Shown here piece by piece: positions 42,016 through 53,566 of a DNA stretch of 64,000 nucleotides. A program made the position numbers and the translations under genes. Source of the stretch: Shinisaurus crocodilurus (lineage: Eukaryota; Chordata; Lepidosauria; Squamata; Shinisauridae). The DNA lies in NCBI GenBank assembly GCA_021292165.1, contig CM037876.1, positions 204,869,200 to 204,933,199 of the forward strand. Reading direction: 5' to 3'. The notes under the pieces are model-generated. The model ran no database searches. It saw only the letters and a list, made by a program, of their open reading frames with translations, and was not told the DNA's origin. The number at the start of each line of letters is the position of its first letter. Positions within the stretch are counted from its first letter, which is position 1.

Positions 42016-43211
42016 GGGTTCACATGACGTAGGTAACTAGCCATGGTGGGTTGTCCTGTTGTGTGAACCTGGACCGCTTCCCACAGGGTCGCTTGTTTTG
42101 GGGCAACAAGCCACCCTGACAACTCATGGCTTGTTCTAGGGATTGTTGGACCCATTATGGGTTCTTGTGTTGTCCGAACCCAGGCGACCAATCCCATTGT
42201 GGGTCCAAGGACGCGGCAAGCAAGCCACACGGCAAGAGTGGCAAAAACTCCTTGCTGCTCTTGCTGACCTCGCCTGGACCACCGCCAGTGACAGCCACTC
42301 CAGCAATGCTCAAGTGGCACTTTGGCACGACTATCACTATATATTTCCCTGTCAAAAAACATCCTGTTTAGCCCTGTGAAAAGCCCCATTTTAAAAGGAA
42401 CCCTTTATTTTGATAGCTGTCAAAACTCCATGCTCCTGTAAATGGGGTGGGATGCACTTTTCCTCTTTCTGGAGCACTTAGAAGCTTGGGAAAGGGTGGA
42501 AAATGTGGAGGACACTGAGAACTGTCAGGCCCCCACACCTCAGAACTAGAGGATCTCACTGTGAAGTGTTTGATATACTCGCCATCCCTTTTCGCAAGCA
42601 AAGATGTTTTTGCGGCTTTGCTTTTCGCTTGACAGGTCACCGTTTGGCAGCTGTCAAGTGAGAAGCAAAGTAACAAAATAACCTATTTGCAGCCTTGCTT
42701 GGTCAGTGTTCATGGCTGGTGTCTACTGCACTTTTGACAGCTGACGCTTACCATGACATTGAGCAGGCAAGACTTCGCAGTTCGGTTATTCTGAGGTGTG
42801 CACTTGCGCAGCTCCGAACTACCAACCCCCCTGAAACTACGAAAATATTTGCACACATTTCTGGCGCCTAAAAAATAGTAATAATAAAAAAGTGGCGAAC
42901 CAGTGACGGCTGCTCCAATGTGCCGCTTGGGCACTTTGGAGTGGCTGTCACTGGCAAAGATTGCAAAATGGGGAAAAAGCTGCTGCAGCAACCAAAAAGG
43001 GGTCGCAAGCAGAGCGGGGAGAGAAGTCCCCTGGGATACCTGCTGGTAGATTGAGGGGGAAGGAGTGGAGGGATAACCCATGGTGAGCCTGATCATCTGT
43101 CAGGCACACCGTGGGTTGTTCCACAAACAACCCACCTTGCGTTGTTCCACAAACAACCCACCTTGCGTTGCTTATTCGCAGGGTGGGTTACTGTGTCGTG
43201 CGAACTCACCC
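42016..43211. mobile_element. Large inverted-repeat element with GGGTTCACATG-type ends
   Basis: The left end GGGTTCACATGAC and the inverted right end GGGTGAGTTCGCACGAC agree in part. Many AACCCACC/GGTGGGTT arms repeat inside, including a 26-bp unit duplicated in tandem at 43110-43165. It is related to the smaller palindromes at 10119 and 20909. No transposase frame is seen. Confidence 0.5.
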
Positions 43212-43257
43212 AGTGAGTTGCTGAAATGACTCTTATAGTGCAAACCAATGCATGCCT

Positions 43258-43322
43258 ATAGTAGGCCCCATTGAGTTCAATGGGACTTACTCCCAGATAA
43301 GTGCGTATAGGATTGCAGCCTT
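43258..43322. repeat. Short palindromic interspersed repeat
   Basis: The segment CCCCATTGAGTTCAATGGG with flanking ACTTACTCCCAG recurs at about 26600 and in part at 20485. It is a common small palindromic unit of unknown class. Confidence 0.55.
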
Positions 43323-45519
43323 AATTATCTCTTTTTTTGGGAACATCTTAAAAGCCTAATGGAACATTTCTCATTCTGTCTTAGCTGGTTTGGCCTTATC
43401 TACTTAACGTTTCTTGGTTGACCTTGATCTTGTTCGAAAGAATGACTAATCTTTTGGTTGCTCCTGACTGGAAGTCTTTGAACCAATGACCACATGTTTT
43501 AAAAAGCCACTTCTGATGAGCTTTTAATCAGTTTCTAATCCTGTAGGGAGCCTATTATGTTTTCCTAGCTGACTCGTGTGTAATTGAATATTACATAAAA
43601 TTGGTATTGCTCATGAATGATGTGGTAGGGAAAAAAACCATTGCTGGGACCTGCTTCACATGATGGGATACCATGCTGCTTTCAGAACAGATTAATTTGA
43701 GGAGGTGATCCTAAATCAACAACCTCAGCTCAGCTTTCTTTGCATAGGGGAGCCAGGATGTTCTCCTTGCCAGCTGCCTTGGTTTGCTGTGCATCTGTGC
43801 TACCGTGGTATCATTTTCACAGAGAGGTGGTCCAGGGTGAAATATACGAGGAAAGAGTCCTTGGTACTTCAGAGGTTCTTTTCCTTTCTTTTACCTTGCT
43901 TCAACCTCTGATTCACCCTTTGATTGGTGTAAACAAATCCATGGCTCAAACAAGTTCCTGTTTGTTACAAGTTCCAGGGAATCCTGTAAGAAAGTCATCT
44001 GCTTTTAGAAGGATTTCATGTCGGCCTCTGTAAAGGGTCAGTAGGTGGCAGTGTTATTCTTCCTTGCATTGCTTTCTTCTCGCTAGCTGGCATTCTTATG
44101 CATCTGAGAAATATTGTTTTGTCTCAAATGCAGCAGTTACGTTTCCCTACTCTGGAAGTCATCAGCTTCTGCTTTCCAGGCCAACTTATGCAATATAATA
44201 TGCACACATTAATCATTGCATTCAAGTGTTGGAAGATAAAATGGCTGATGTGTTAGACATCAGCTAACCCATAGCTGTATGGGTGAGAGTAGAGAATTGA
44301 TGAATATGCACAAGGACCAGGTTGTCTTGAAGATTAAGGGCTTGTTCTGCTCCACCCCAAACTTGGCAAATGAGGGGTGGGTGGGTTTCAGCGCAGGTGG
44401 TATTTGTCTCCCGTTGAAAATGACCTCAAATTAGTGCTTGTGGTCAATATCACCTCCTGTAGTTTCAGACTGTTCTTGGTGTGCTTTCCCCGCCTCCTCC
44501 TAAGGAGAAAACATTTTGTAACCTTGATTATGGTACAGAACTACTGCTTTCCTTTTATGTTTCAAAAGCTAGAACTGGGTTATTTATCAATATGAAAACA
44601 GCTTCTGTGTCCTCAGAACCTCAGCTGCTCTCTGCCCTGTTTTTTTTTTTCTTCTTTCTTTCTTTCCTCTTGTTCGTGGTGTTCAGCTCTGGAGGATCTT
44701 TGAGTGCATTTACCATTTGTGCTGATGCCAAATCACTTGAGAGTGGCTGGGAGAGTATGATCTAGTGGCTAGTGTAATCATCTGGTACCTCTGAACTGTT
44801 GCCCTTGGGTAGCCCATTTAATCCTGGCATGCATGACTTGTGGATTCCAGGCCATACATGATATGCCAGCTGTGTTCCTGTTTTTGCAGCCCGCCTATTC
44901 TTTTGGAAAGAGTTGCTGCTCATCAAATTACTGTGCAGTCAACAATGTTTGCATAATAGAAAGGTTGAGCACCTTTTTTCTGATTCAGATCCAGTGACAG
45001 TCATCCATACTTCTAGTACCTCGAGGCTAGATTACTGTACATGGGGCTGCCCTTGATGGCTGTATGGAAGCTTCAGCTGGTGCAGAACACAGCCCATTTC
45101 CTGAGAGGGATGGCTCAGAGCACATTAAAGCAGAACTTGCCCAAGCCAAATGACTTATTCACATCCTGAATGAGATCAGTAACAAAAGCCCATTGATATC
45201 ACAGAGATAAAGATTTTGTCTGTGGATTCCCCCCACCCCCACAACCAAATGGTTGTAAATATGGCAGAAATTTGAATTACAATGAGTAAAAAAAAGCCTT
45301 TGATACCTCACTGGACAGGGCCTCTGTGTATGGATATTTAGCCCTTTCCGTACAGTTGTTCCTTTGGATATAGTTGAAGTTACAAAATGGTCAAGCTACA
45401 CTAGCTACTGAACATGCACAGTAACTATTTTTCATAAAGCTTTCAGCACTCCAGAACCTGACCAGTGCAAAATTACTGCCTGGTATTGTGGAGGATTTAT
45501 AAGGCTTTCAGTTCTGAGA

Positions 45520-45760
45520 GTTCAATGTAATGTCTTGGCTGTTTCAAACCCTATCTGGCTGCCAGCCAAAATCAGCATTTCTCGGCAAAACAAGAGGTGG
45601 AAAGAGCCAACTTGTCTGCGTTGACTTTTATTTATTAAAAGGTTCCAGATACGGATTGACTTCTGCTCAATATTTGATTTTGACCAGCCTTGAAATGGGA
45701 ACCGGGGAGCACTTTCATAGCCGGCTGTAAGGGTATTGTCTCGTTCCATTGTCATGTCTA
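45520..45760. other. Non-repetitive block, candidate conserved element
   Basis: A stretch without microsatellites or known repeat parts, of balanced composition (for example TTGACTTTTATTTATTAAAA, then a GGTTCCAGATACGG block). It looks like constrained intronic sequence, but conservation cannot be judged from one sequence. Confidence 0.25.
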
Positions 45761-46559
45761 AGCATTCCGCCATGCCCTCTTTCTTAAAACAAACAAATGA
45801 AAAAAAGGGTGGGGGGAGAGGGTGGGGAAATGTGTCGCATTTTGTGGAAACATTTGCTCTGAGTCATTTGCCTTTAGCCTCCAGTAATGCAGTGACAAAT
45901 GCTGAAAACACAGAAGAAAAAGTGCGAGGACTGGCACCTTGGCTCATCCTTAGAGGCCATATCCTTGCCCTTTGAGGACAGAAGAGCTGTGTCTGCCATA
46001 GACAAGGCCTCCCAGTTCTCAGCTTGGCAGTGAACCCAGCCCCGGTATGTGTAGCAACATCACTCAATGACGACGTTGTACATGCAAGCAGAAGAGGCAG
46101 ATGGCAACCATGCAAACATTGCTTGATGACTTTCCAATGTTGCCCTTGGTGTGTACGCTGGAGTTATTTTTGTTGTTTTAGTGATTTTTGTAAAGGTTTC
46201 TGCCCTGCTTGATCCCTTAGAAGTAAGGTGGACAACAACCATTTTAAGATGGGGGGGGGGGGAGGGAAATCATACAACCCAAATACCCCAGCCATTAAAA
46301 GCCAGTTAGCTTTTCCCTTAAAACAAAAGCAAAGAAACAAAAAGTGTTGTATTGCTTCTGGAAAATGCCCAGGCTTGGATTTAAGTGGACCTCGAGCAGG
46401 AGAGAGATCTAGAGATGCAGAACAGTTATCAAAATGCTACCTGGCATTTCCTAATTGAATTATTAGAGAGGTAGTGTCCAGAAATCTTTCCAGACCATGG
46501 TGATGCCATGCAGAGACGGAGATGGTCTCCTAGTTATGTATGGATCAGACCTTCTGGGC

Positions 46560-46880
46560 CAGGGGTGCGCAACACGTGGCCTGCGGACCCCATGAGGCCC
46601 CCATTGCACTGCCGAATTTGGCAGCGAAATGGGTGGTAGTGTAAAATTGCGCTCTGTAGCGATTCTGGAGCGCTCAGCAGGTTAAAGCTACCATGCTACA
46701 GAGCTAAATGTGACCCTTTAAGTGCTCCATAGCCACTTTCTGATGTCTTTTTATGTATTTATTTATTTATTTATTTGCGCAGCTGCCCGCAGACTAGATG
46801 GCACTCCGTAGAGTGCGGCCCATGGGGGGCTCCAAGGGGGTGAAAATGGCCTCTGGACCCCCTGCAGTTGCCCACCCATT
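46560..46880. mobile_element. hAT-like non-autonomous element
   Basis: The left end CAGGGGTGCGCAAC and the inverted right end (TGGGTGGGCAAC) match in part. Flanks TTCTGGGC and TTCTAGGC agree at 7 of 8 bases. A TTAT microsatellite (46749-46776) lies inside. Confidence 0.65.
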
Positions 46881-46961
46881 CTAGGCCCTAGGATTGAGGA
46901 CAAAGCTAGAACTTTGAATGATTCACCAGTGTTGTTCATTTATTCTTTGGTCCCTTTAATC

Positions 46962-47045
46962 ATATAGAGTTGGAAGGGACCTCAAAGGTCATCTGGCCTA
47001 CCCCCTGCTGATGCAGGAAAACTGCTACTGCAGCATCCAGATAGA
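46962..47045 (-). mobile_element. CR1 3'-tail fragment
   Basis: It holds 'atagagttggaagggacctcaaaggtcatctggcc', the antisense CR1 end. Confidence 0.85.
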
Positions 47046-47479
47046 ATTACAGTGTTTGGAATGGATTGGGATCAAGAGGTCTCACATGGGCATTAGGCTG
47101 AGAAGCAATAGGGTACTTATGTCAAGCACGAGTACATACAGTGGAAAGCTATAGCTGCACCTCTCTGTGAGCCTAGTTCCTTTGTGCATAAGCCCAGAGT
47201 AATTGCATGGGGCCACTGCTGTCGGCAAAAACCTGTTTAGCTTGCAAAGCAAATTTTGGTTTGCAGAATGGCAGCAAAAATGCTCATGTTTTCTGAGTTT
47301 ATACACTGTTTCTTTCCAAGTTCTTTTGGGTGGGCTAGGACTGTTAAGGTATTTTGGAAAATAAGTTTCAAATAGCCCCAGACATTATTTTTATAATACA
47401 TCTTTCTATGCCATGTTATTGTCTGATCGTTTTATTATACCGGGTCCTCTACTTGAAGTGAATGGAAAGCTGACAGGGT

Positions 47480-47760
47480 TGATTTTAACGAGATTGTCAG
47501 CACTGCATACAATATGGAAAAATAAAGAGATAATGTCAACGGAATAGAATGCCTTCCTCGAATAATAGGTTCCTGCTGTTAAATAAAAGCTAAAAGGTCA
47601 GCCGATGATTGTTTTCCAAATGGGAGACGTTGAGTCTGTGGCAATGCTCGATGTTGGCATTGACTCTCTTCATTATGGAGAATGATTGCTGTAAATTTTA
47701 ATGCTGCATTTCAGGAATTACATGAATTTCACAGATCACTTTTTATTTCATATCATGATA
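47480..47760. other. AT-rich non-repetitive block, candidate conserved element
   Basis: This 280-bp stretch has no repeat signature and contains homeobox/POU-like AT-rich motifs (TAATGTCAACGG, ATTTTAATGCTGCATTTCAG, TTTTATTTCATATCATGATA). Such texture is common in conserved enhancers. The inference is weak without alignments. Confidence 0.3.
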
Positions 47761-47929
47761 CAGTTTTGCCTAGTATATCATTTTACTCCATCTGTTGTGC
47801 AGTAGACATTGGAGGCACTGCATAGCCCTGGTCTATGCTTTAATATTTTCTCTCTCTCAGTCAACTATTGCTGGACTTCAAGCTAGCAAGCACAGAGTTG
47901 AGGAGACCATTGAAGTGTGCTTTAATTCA

Positions 47930-48057
47930 GGGGTGGGCAGAACATAGATCTTCAGATGTTCTGAACATCAACTCCCAGCATTCCTGACCATTGTCTGGCT
48001 TGACTTGTGGGAGCTGAAGTCCAAAACATCTGGAGATCTACCTTTTACCTACCCTTG
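47930..48057. mobile_element. Palindromic hAT-like MITE
   Basis: The ends CAGGGGTGGGCAGAACATAG and (inverted) CAAGGGTAGGTAAAAGGTAG match in part. The arms ATCTTCAGATGTTCTGAACA and AAACATCTGGAGATC pair. Confidence 0.7.
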
Positions 48058-48603
48058 CCTTAATTGGCCCATTTCAGTGGCGGTGCTCCTCCCACTTTCT
48101 AATAACCTCTTAAAGGCAAAAAGTACTTCTTAGACTGCTGAAACTTGTTTCTAAATGTGCACCTTTCCGGTGCATTCCTCCCCGACCTCACCCTTCTTCT
48201 ACATCCCAGAGTCCCTTCAGCTTCTGTTTCTGCCCCCTTTCTACCCTGCCAGCCCTCTGTGTACCCCTCTAACTCTTTTGAGGCTTCTAGACACCCCTGT
48301 GTGTGTGGTCTCCCCCCTGCGACTGTTGCCCTCCAGTAATCTATGTGAAGGTATATTTGTCATCTTTGACTGATCTTCTCTCTAAGTTAGGGTGGGAGAA
48401 AAACATGAGTTACATAATATTCCAAGGCCACCAAAGACCTCCTCCTGGATCCACGCAGTCACACCATACCTGCTGCAGTTGAGAAATGTAGTTTCATAAG
48501 TTTCAAATTTCATAAGTTACTATGTTTCCTGCATGGATGTGTGTCATTGATGAACCAGTGCTGGAGGTTTGCCTGCCTTTTCTGTAGTATGGAACTTGAG
48601 GAC

Positions 48604-48854
48604 AGCCAGTGTGGTGTAGTGATTAGAGTGTCAGTCTATGACTGGGGAGTCCTGGGTTTAAATCTCCACTTAGCCGTGTAACTCACTGGGTGATCTTGGG
48701 CCAGTCATTCTCCACCAGCAGGGTTATTAGGGCAGAATGGGAAGGGATCATTTAAAGTGTGTGCATATGTGCGTGTGCGTGTGCATGTGCATGTGTTCGG
48801 GGGGGGAGACCCTGAGTTCCTTGGAGGAAGGGCAGAATAAAAATGTGTAATACA
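48604..48854 (+). mobile_element. MIR-like tRNA-derived SINE
   Basis: The head AGCCAGTGTGGTGTAGTGAT, then ACTCACTGGGTGATCTTGGG and a diverged tail. A GT/GC microsatellite (48758-48798) has expanded inside it. Confidence 0.82.
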
Positions 48855-49003
48855 TATTCTGCACCTAACTTTCTTTGAGTTCTGCTGAGTCTCTTGGAGG
48901 TTGGCTGTAGCATTCTGGACTAGCTGAAACTTCCCACAGCTGTCCAAAGAGTGTCGTAGCTACTACTGGAACGTAAGATTAAACATTTGTTTTCTGTCTT
49001 TAG

Positions 49004-49168
49004 GCTGCAGGACAGACTTTTCAGTTTCCGGACTTGTTTCCAGAGACAGAAAAAACCATTGAGCCTGGCTCTTTTGAAGACATCCAGAATAAATTTATGG
49101 AAGATGAGAGACAGAGGCAGAAAGATGACCCCAGGCAAGGAGGAGTTCCTAGCTGGTTTGGACTTTGA
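49004..49168 (+). CDS. MRPL23: MRPL23 exon 5 and stop
   Basis: 54 codons plus TGA after a GTCTTTAG acceptor. It begins AAGQTFQFPDLFPETEKTIE and ends DDPRQGGVPSWFGL, the conserved uL23m C-terminus. With the other exons the coding sequence is 462 nt, giving 153 residues, the same length as I recall for the human protein. No defect is visible. Confidence 0.97.
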   Translation, partial: AAGQTFQFPDLFPETEKTIEPGSFEDIQNKFMEDERQRQKDDPRQGGVPSWFGL

Positions 49169-49810
49169 TGGAATTAACCTGCTGTTTTGTTTTAGCTTGG
49201 AGGGACTTGAACCATTGCATCCAATATTGATTGTCATCTTGTAATGCCATTACGATGATGATGTTGTTTTTAAAGCCCTTACTGGTACCCGTTTTGTGTA
49301 ACAGAATTATTTAGAAGAGAAGCAAAGAGTATACAGAGAAATTGGGAACAGCCCTTTCAGTTTCTGTTCATTCTGTTTCCTTTTGTGGAAGGAAATGTTC
49401 ACTGCACTATCCACCTGGAGAGGTGCACCACCCAGGCCGCCATTCTCTTCTCTTCCTGCCCTAAATAGGTTATTTGAATGCCATTCACTGGAGCATAGAA
49501 AGTATGTATAAGGGCTGAGAAAGCCAACTGTGGTTATGATGAGGGCCATATATGAAAGCTGGGATGATCTGGTTGCTGCTGAAACGTTGGACAGGGTAAA
49601 GCTTTGGGCATCTTGCGCTGCTTTTGGGATGACACTTTTGGGGCGTTTGGAATTGAGGTCCCCTCTTTCCCCATTAATATGGCATTGTAGTATGTTTGGG
49701 TGTGTAAGCTGCATAAAATGTGTTCTTGCAGCCTGAAGGGAGGACTCTGAATTTTCCTAACATGCATACACCAGTTCAACCTGGTCCAATAAAAGGCATT
49801 GCATTGTCCA
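49169..49810 (+). other. MRPL23: MRPL23 3' UTR
   Basis: The sequence is repeat-free from the stop to the first good polyadenylation signal; the cleavage site is inferred to lie about 15-25 bases after it. Confidence 0.7.
49788..49793 (+). terminator. MRPL23: MRPL23 polyadenylation signal AATAAA
   Basis: A canonical AATAAA follows CTGGTCC, with a TTTGTGTGTTC GU-rich element downstream (about 49825-49840). Confidence 0.8.
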
Positions 49811-49867
49811 CTTGCTTTCTTTGTCATTTGTGTGTTCATCTATAGACATTTTGTTTATAATTAGTTT

Positions 49868-49990
49868 TTTTTTAAATCCGCCCAATAACCAATGTTCTCT
49901 GGGCAGATTACAGATTAAAATTTAAAATACAATACAGATCTTTAAAAGAATAAAATATAATATGATACAACACTCAAGTATTTGCATAAT
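49868..49990 (+). mobile_element. LINE 3'-end fragment (L2/CR1-type tail)
   Basis: 'cgcccaataaccaatgttctctgggcagattacagatt' plus an A-rich tail; the unit found at 4405 and 8255. Confidence 0.55.
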
Positions 49991-51154
49991 GTTGCACCCC
50001 ACCGCCCAATAGTCAACTAGAGTAACAGGAGGATGGGTTGCTTTTTGCCCTGAGCCTTTGTGGAGATGTCTGGAGCCTTTGTGTATGTTTAGGCCTAGTT
50101 TCCATTTTCCTCTTGTATGTTCAATTTCACGTGTCAGTTTTCAGTTAAGATGGCACAACATAAGGAGCTCTCTATGTGGAAGCTTAGCGCTGTTGCTTTT
50201 TTGAGGTAATACTAGCTCAGATGTAATGGTCTGTGGCTGGATATCCCCAAGGCCTGTCCTGTCACTTAACCCACCAGTGTGTGTTTCAATAAACATGCCC
50301 TTTTGCTCTCACTGGTTCTCTTTAATTTAGCAAAGCCTGCACCACTGTTTAGTATGCAACAAAACAACGAAAAATAGGCCAGCCAAGGCAAACTTAACAG
50401 CATGGACATCTCTCTGTTGTCCAGCTGCAGTGTACCCAGCAAAAGGATAGTGCCATGTAGACTTGCCCACTGCAGTGGGCCCAATCCCTGTCTGACCATC
50501 AAGCCAAGCTAATTGGGTGTTCTTCCCCTAAGAGGCAAGCGCATGGTTTTGAACCCCAAGGCAAAGCCCTTTCACTGTAACACAGTTAAGGGGTAGCATA
50601 GAACGTACACTAGTATAGAACTGTGGAAATTTATGGGGAGGGTTCCCCATGTCCATCCAAGCACTGGAGTCATTCTTACTCTCGCCACTAGCTTTTAAAT
50701 TATAGGATTAATTCATACATTCTCCCCTCCAAAATGTGTGTTTCTTCCCAAAATTATAAGAGAAGTAATTCATCCATTCTCTTTCATTTGAACTGAGAAG
50801 AGTTTTTTTTTGTTTGTGTGTTTGTTTTTAAATTGGCTTAGACATGAGAAAGGCATGTCCAACATCTGGTACTTGCCTGGTTTAAACAGCCTCCAAGAGG
50901 AGCATGGGCTCCTCTGCATTTTTTCCTCAGTCCCTCCTCTACATCAAGGCTTTCGTCAAGGAGAAAGTGTGATTGCCCAGGGATTCAACTGCCCTAAACT
51001 GCTGCTGGCCAAACTTAAGAGGAAGCAATGATCAAAACAACTTTGTATTTTGGCTTCCTTTTTACATAAGGCAGAGGGGGGCAGCTCAGGCCCATGGGCT
51101 TAAACCAGCCCTCCTGGAATCCCCAGGTGGCCCTGCCCTCTTTCCCCAAGGGTC

Positions 51155-51285
51155 TAGACCAACCTGGTGCCCTCCAGATGTGTTGGACTATGACTCCCAT
51201 CATGCCAAGCCAATATGGCAATGGCTGGAGTTGACATCCAGATGTGTTGGACTGCAGCAGTTTGGGGAAGGCTGGTCTAGAAGCT
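51155..51285. mobile_element. Palindromic MITE-like element
   Basis: It holds CCAACCTGGTGCCCTCCAGA, TGTTGGACTATGACTCCCAT and a second diverged TGTTGGACTGCAGCAG arm before GGGGAAGGCTGG. Confidence 0.65.
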
Positions 51286-51894
51286 GGCCAAGAGCAGACA
51301 AATTAGACCCCACCCAGTTTCCTCCGGCTACACCCTTGGATTCCACACTGGCGCCTTGATGGCTAGACTGGCGGGTTGTTTCGGCTGCGGGCTGGGGGTG
51401 GGTTTTATTGAGTGTTGGTGCTAGTTTGGCCTCTTGCATAATTCTTTTACAAATTTATGAAATATTACAGAATGTCAGCAATTGGTAAGTGCCTGAATGT
51501 GGCCTCCTCTTTAATATGTGTGTCGGCAGCTAATGATATAAATAAATTTAAAAATGTAGCTAATTTCTCATCTCTGATCTGTCTGGATGGCAGACTCTAG
51601 GTGAGGGTTACAGTTCAGCATTATATAAATAGCATCAAAAGATGCATGTAGAGTGTGTAGTCCCAATCTGTTCTTTAGAGTCGTCTTTGAGCATGCAAAT
51701 TTTGTAATGTTCGTTCTTGCTTTTTCTAGCCAGCAACTGTATCAAAATCTTCAAATAGTGAAGAGCCTTTTGAAATTCAAAGTGGGTGATACTTCCTTTC
51801 CCCTGGAAGATAATTTGGTGGCTGACCAGCTATTTCCTATTTTCCAAAGTAACTTTTGTACAGGTCAAACCACTGTTAATTCCAGTACACCCAA

Positions 51895-51975
51895 CTTCAT
51901 GATCCAGATGTGTTGGACTGCAACTCCCATCATTCCCAGCCAGCATTTGGAGGGTACCCAGTCGACGAAGGTTCA
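51895..51975. mobile_element. Palindromic MITE-like element (partial)
   Basis: The arm TGTTGGACTGCAACTCCCAT is followed by CATTCCCAGCCAGCATTTGG. It is truncated by the CR1 remnant that follows. Confidence 0.6.
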
Positions 51976-51989
51976 GCTATACATAAAAC

Positions 51990-52500
51990 ATTTGCGGCTT
52001 TTTAATTTAGAAAAAAGATGACTGCGGTGGGGGAAGGTAGTAGAGGCATAGGCAGTTATGAATGACGGGGAGAGAGTCTTCCCTCCCTCAAAAAACTGGA
52101 ACACAAGGGCAGCCCATGAAATGGATCAGGATTTGATTCAGTAAGGATAGAAGGAGCTACCATTTCACATTGTGAAAAATGAACTGTGTTAGGATTTGCT
52201 ACCACAAGATGTACTGACTGCCACTAACTTAGCCGGCTTTTCACAAAAGGGCTGAGACAAATTTCATGGGAGGATAAGGTCTGTCAACAGATCTTGGGCA
52301 TGGTAGCTAAACATGTCCATAAACAGCATACCTACCTTTGAATATTGGTTTCTGGGAACCAATGATAGGAGAAGAGCCACCGCTGCCATCTTCTTCATGC
52401 CCTCCTTGTAGGCTTTCTGGAGCAATGTCCACCTGCCCCTGCTTTTGCTTTCTCTGTACGATCACTGAAGAGGTAACTCAGTTCTGAAGGTGACCTCATT
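51990..52500 (+). pseudogene. Strongly decayed CR1 fragment
   Basis: Its order of recognisable parts (TTTAGAAAAAAGATGACTG; GGATTTGCTACCACAAGATG; CAGACAAATTTCATGGGAGG-like) follows the CR1 3' end as at 10885, but with heavy divergence and indels. Confidence 0.6.
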
Positions 52501-52612
52501 AGAGTATATACAATGTGAAGTTGCCTTCCTACTACTTTGAAAAGCTTTGGAGCTTTACCATTGACACTTTTTCTTTCCCCAACCCCCCTGCCCTTGGCTG
52601 TGACAAATGTTT

Positions 52613-52633
52613 TATTTTATTTTATTTTATTCA
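52613..52633 (+). repeat. (TTTTA)n microsatellite
   Basis: About four TTTTA units. Confidence 0.9.
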
Positions 52634-52719
52634 AACTTGAAATCAGAACAACTCATAAAACGTTTACAAGGAGACAGCTGTTCCCCTGAGAGGCACTCTA
52701 AATAGGATTTTACGCACAC

Positions 52720-52940
52720 CCCTTCTGCTCATTAGCTGCTTTTAACCTCACCCCCCCCCCGCTCCGGTTTCCCCTTTTGACAGTCTGATGTGTGGTTTGT
52801 TGCTTACAACTCCTAGGAGCTGCTTACCCCCTTCGTGTATAACAACCAAAACAAATATTGCCGAGTGCGTCATGATCTACTTAAGCTACAAGGTTGATCC
52901 AAAACAGAGGGTGATCAGGGAAGATCTTGCCACACAGTAG
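52720..52940. other. Non-repetitive block, candidate conserved element
   Basis: Apart from a C run, this stretch (for example CGTGTATAACAACCAAAACA, then ATTGCCGAGTGCGTCATGAT) shows no repeat features. It could be regulatory, but the evidence is texture only. Confidence 0.2.
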
Positions 52941-53204
52941 TTAATGAGAAAAAGTACTGGATCCACCTACAGCGATTCTTCTAAAAAATGGTATATATGC
53001 TGGCTTTCCAAAAGGAGACAGTGCTGGATTTACAAGGCAATGGCTTACTGTTTGGGATGCATCTGATTTTGCAGAATAGTTGGCCTTCAGTGCTCTGTGC
53101 AGCACAGCCCTTTTATGGCCACTGTTGTAACATTTAGTGCCACCTGTATGCTAGATGCTATACATACCGGATGAAGTGCGTACTTGCTTGAGGCTTTGAA
53201 GAGA

Positions 53205-53400
53205 CTAAAGCATAAGGATACTAGTCCTGGTAGTTAAAAATGGTGCCTCTGCATTCAGAGGCAGTACAGCACTGATTGCTAGATACTTGAAATATGCAAT
53301 GACGGGCTGGCTACCTCTGAACTTCCCTGGGGCATCTGGTTAGCCACTTGGAGACTGGACTTAGATCCAGCAAGACAGTCCTTCTGTTCTTATATTCTAT
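53205..53400 (+). mobile_element. Decayed CR1 3'-end fragment
   Basis: 'ttcagaggcagtacagcactg ... ggggcatctggttagccac ... agatccagcaagacagt' follows the order of the CR1 tail. Confidence 0.6.
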
Positions 53401-53443
53401 ATTAGATGGACAAGATTTATGGTGGTAGAGGGGTGGGTGTAGG

Positions 53444-53566
53444 ACAGCCTTCAACAACCTGGTGCCCTCCAGATGTGTTGGACTACAACTCTCATCATCC
53501 CTGACCAGCAGGGGCATTGTAGTCCAACACATCTGGGGGGGTGCCAGGTTGGGGAAGGCTGGTGTA
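53444..53566. mobile_element. Palindromic MITE-like element (well preserved)
   Basis: The arms CAACCTGGTGCCCTCCAGAT and GTAGTCCAACACATCTGGGG mirror each other almost fully. Both ends and the CATCCCTGACCAGCA centre are intact, so this is a good reference copy. Confidence 0.82.

Larger units (their letters stand above)
39359..49003 (+). other. MRPL23 intron 4
   Basis: This 9.6-kb intron holds a MITE, a SINE, a solo LTR, a large inverted-repeat element, a hAT element and a CR1 tail. Two blocks (45520-45760 and 47480-47760) look non-repetitive and are listed separately. Stretches such as 43300-45200 show nothing that I recognise. Confidence 0.7.
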
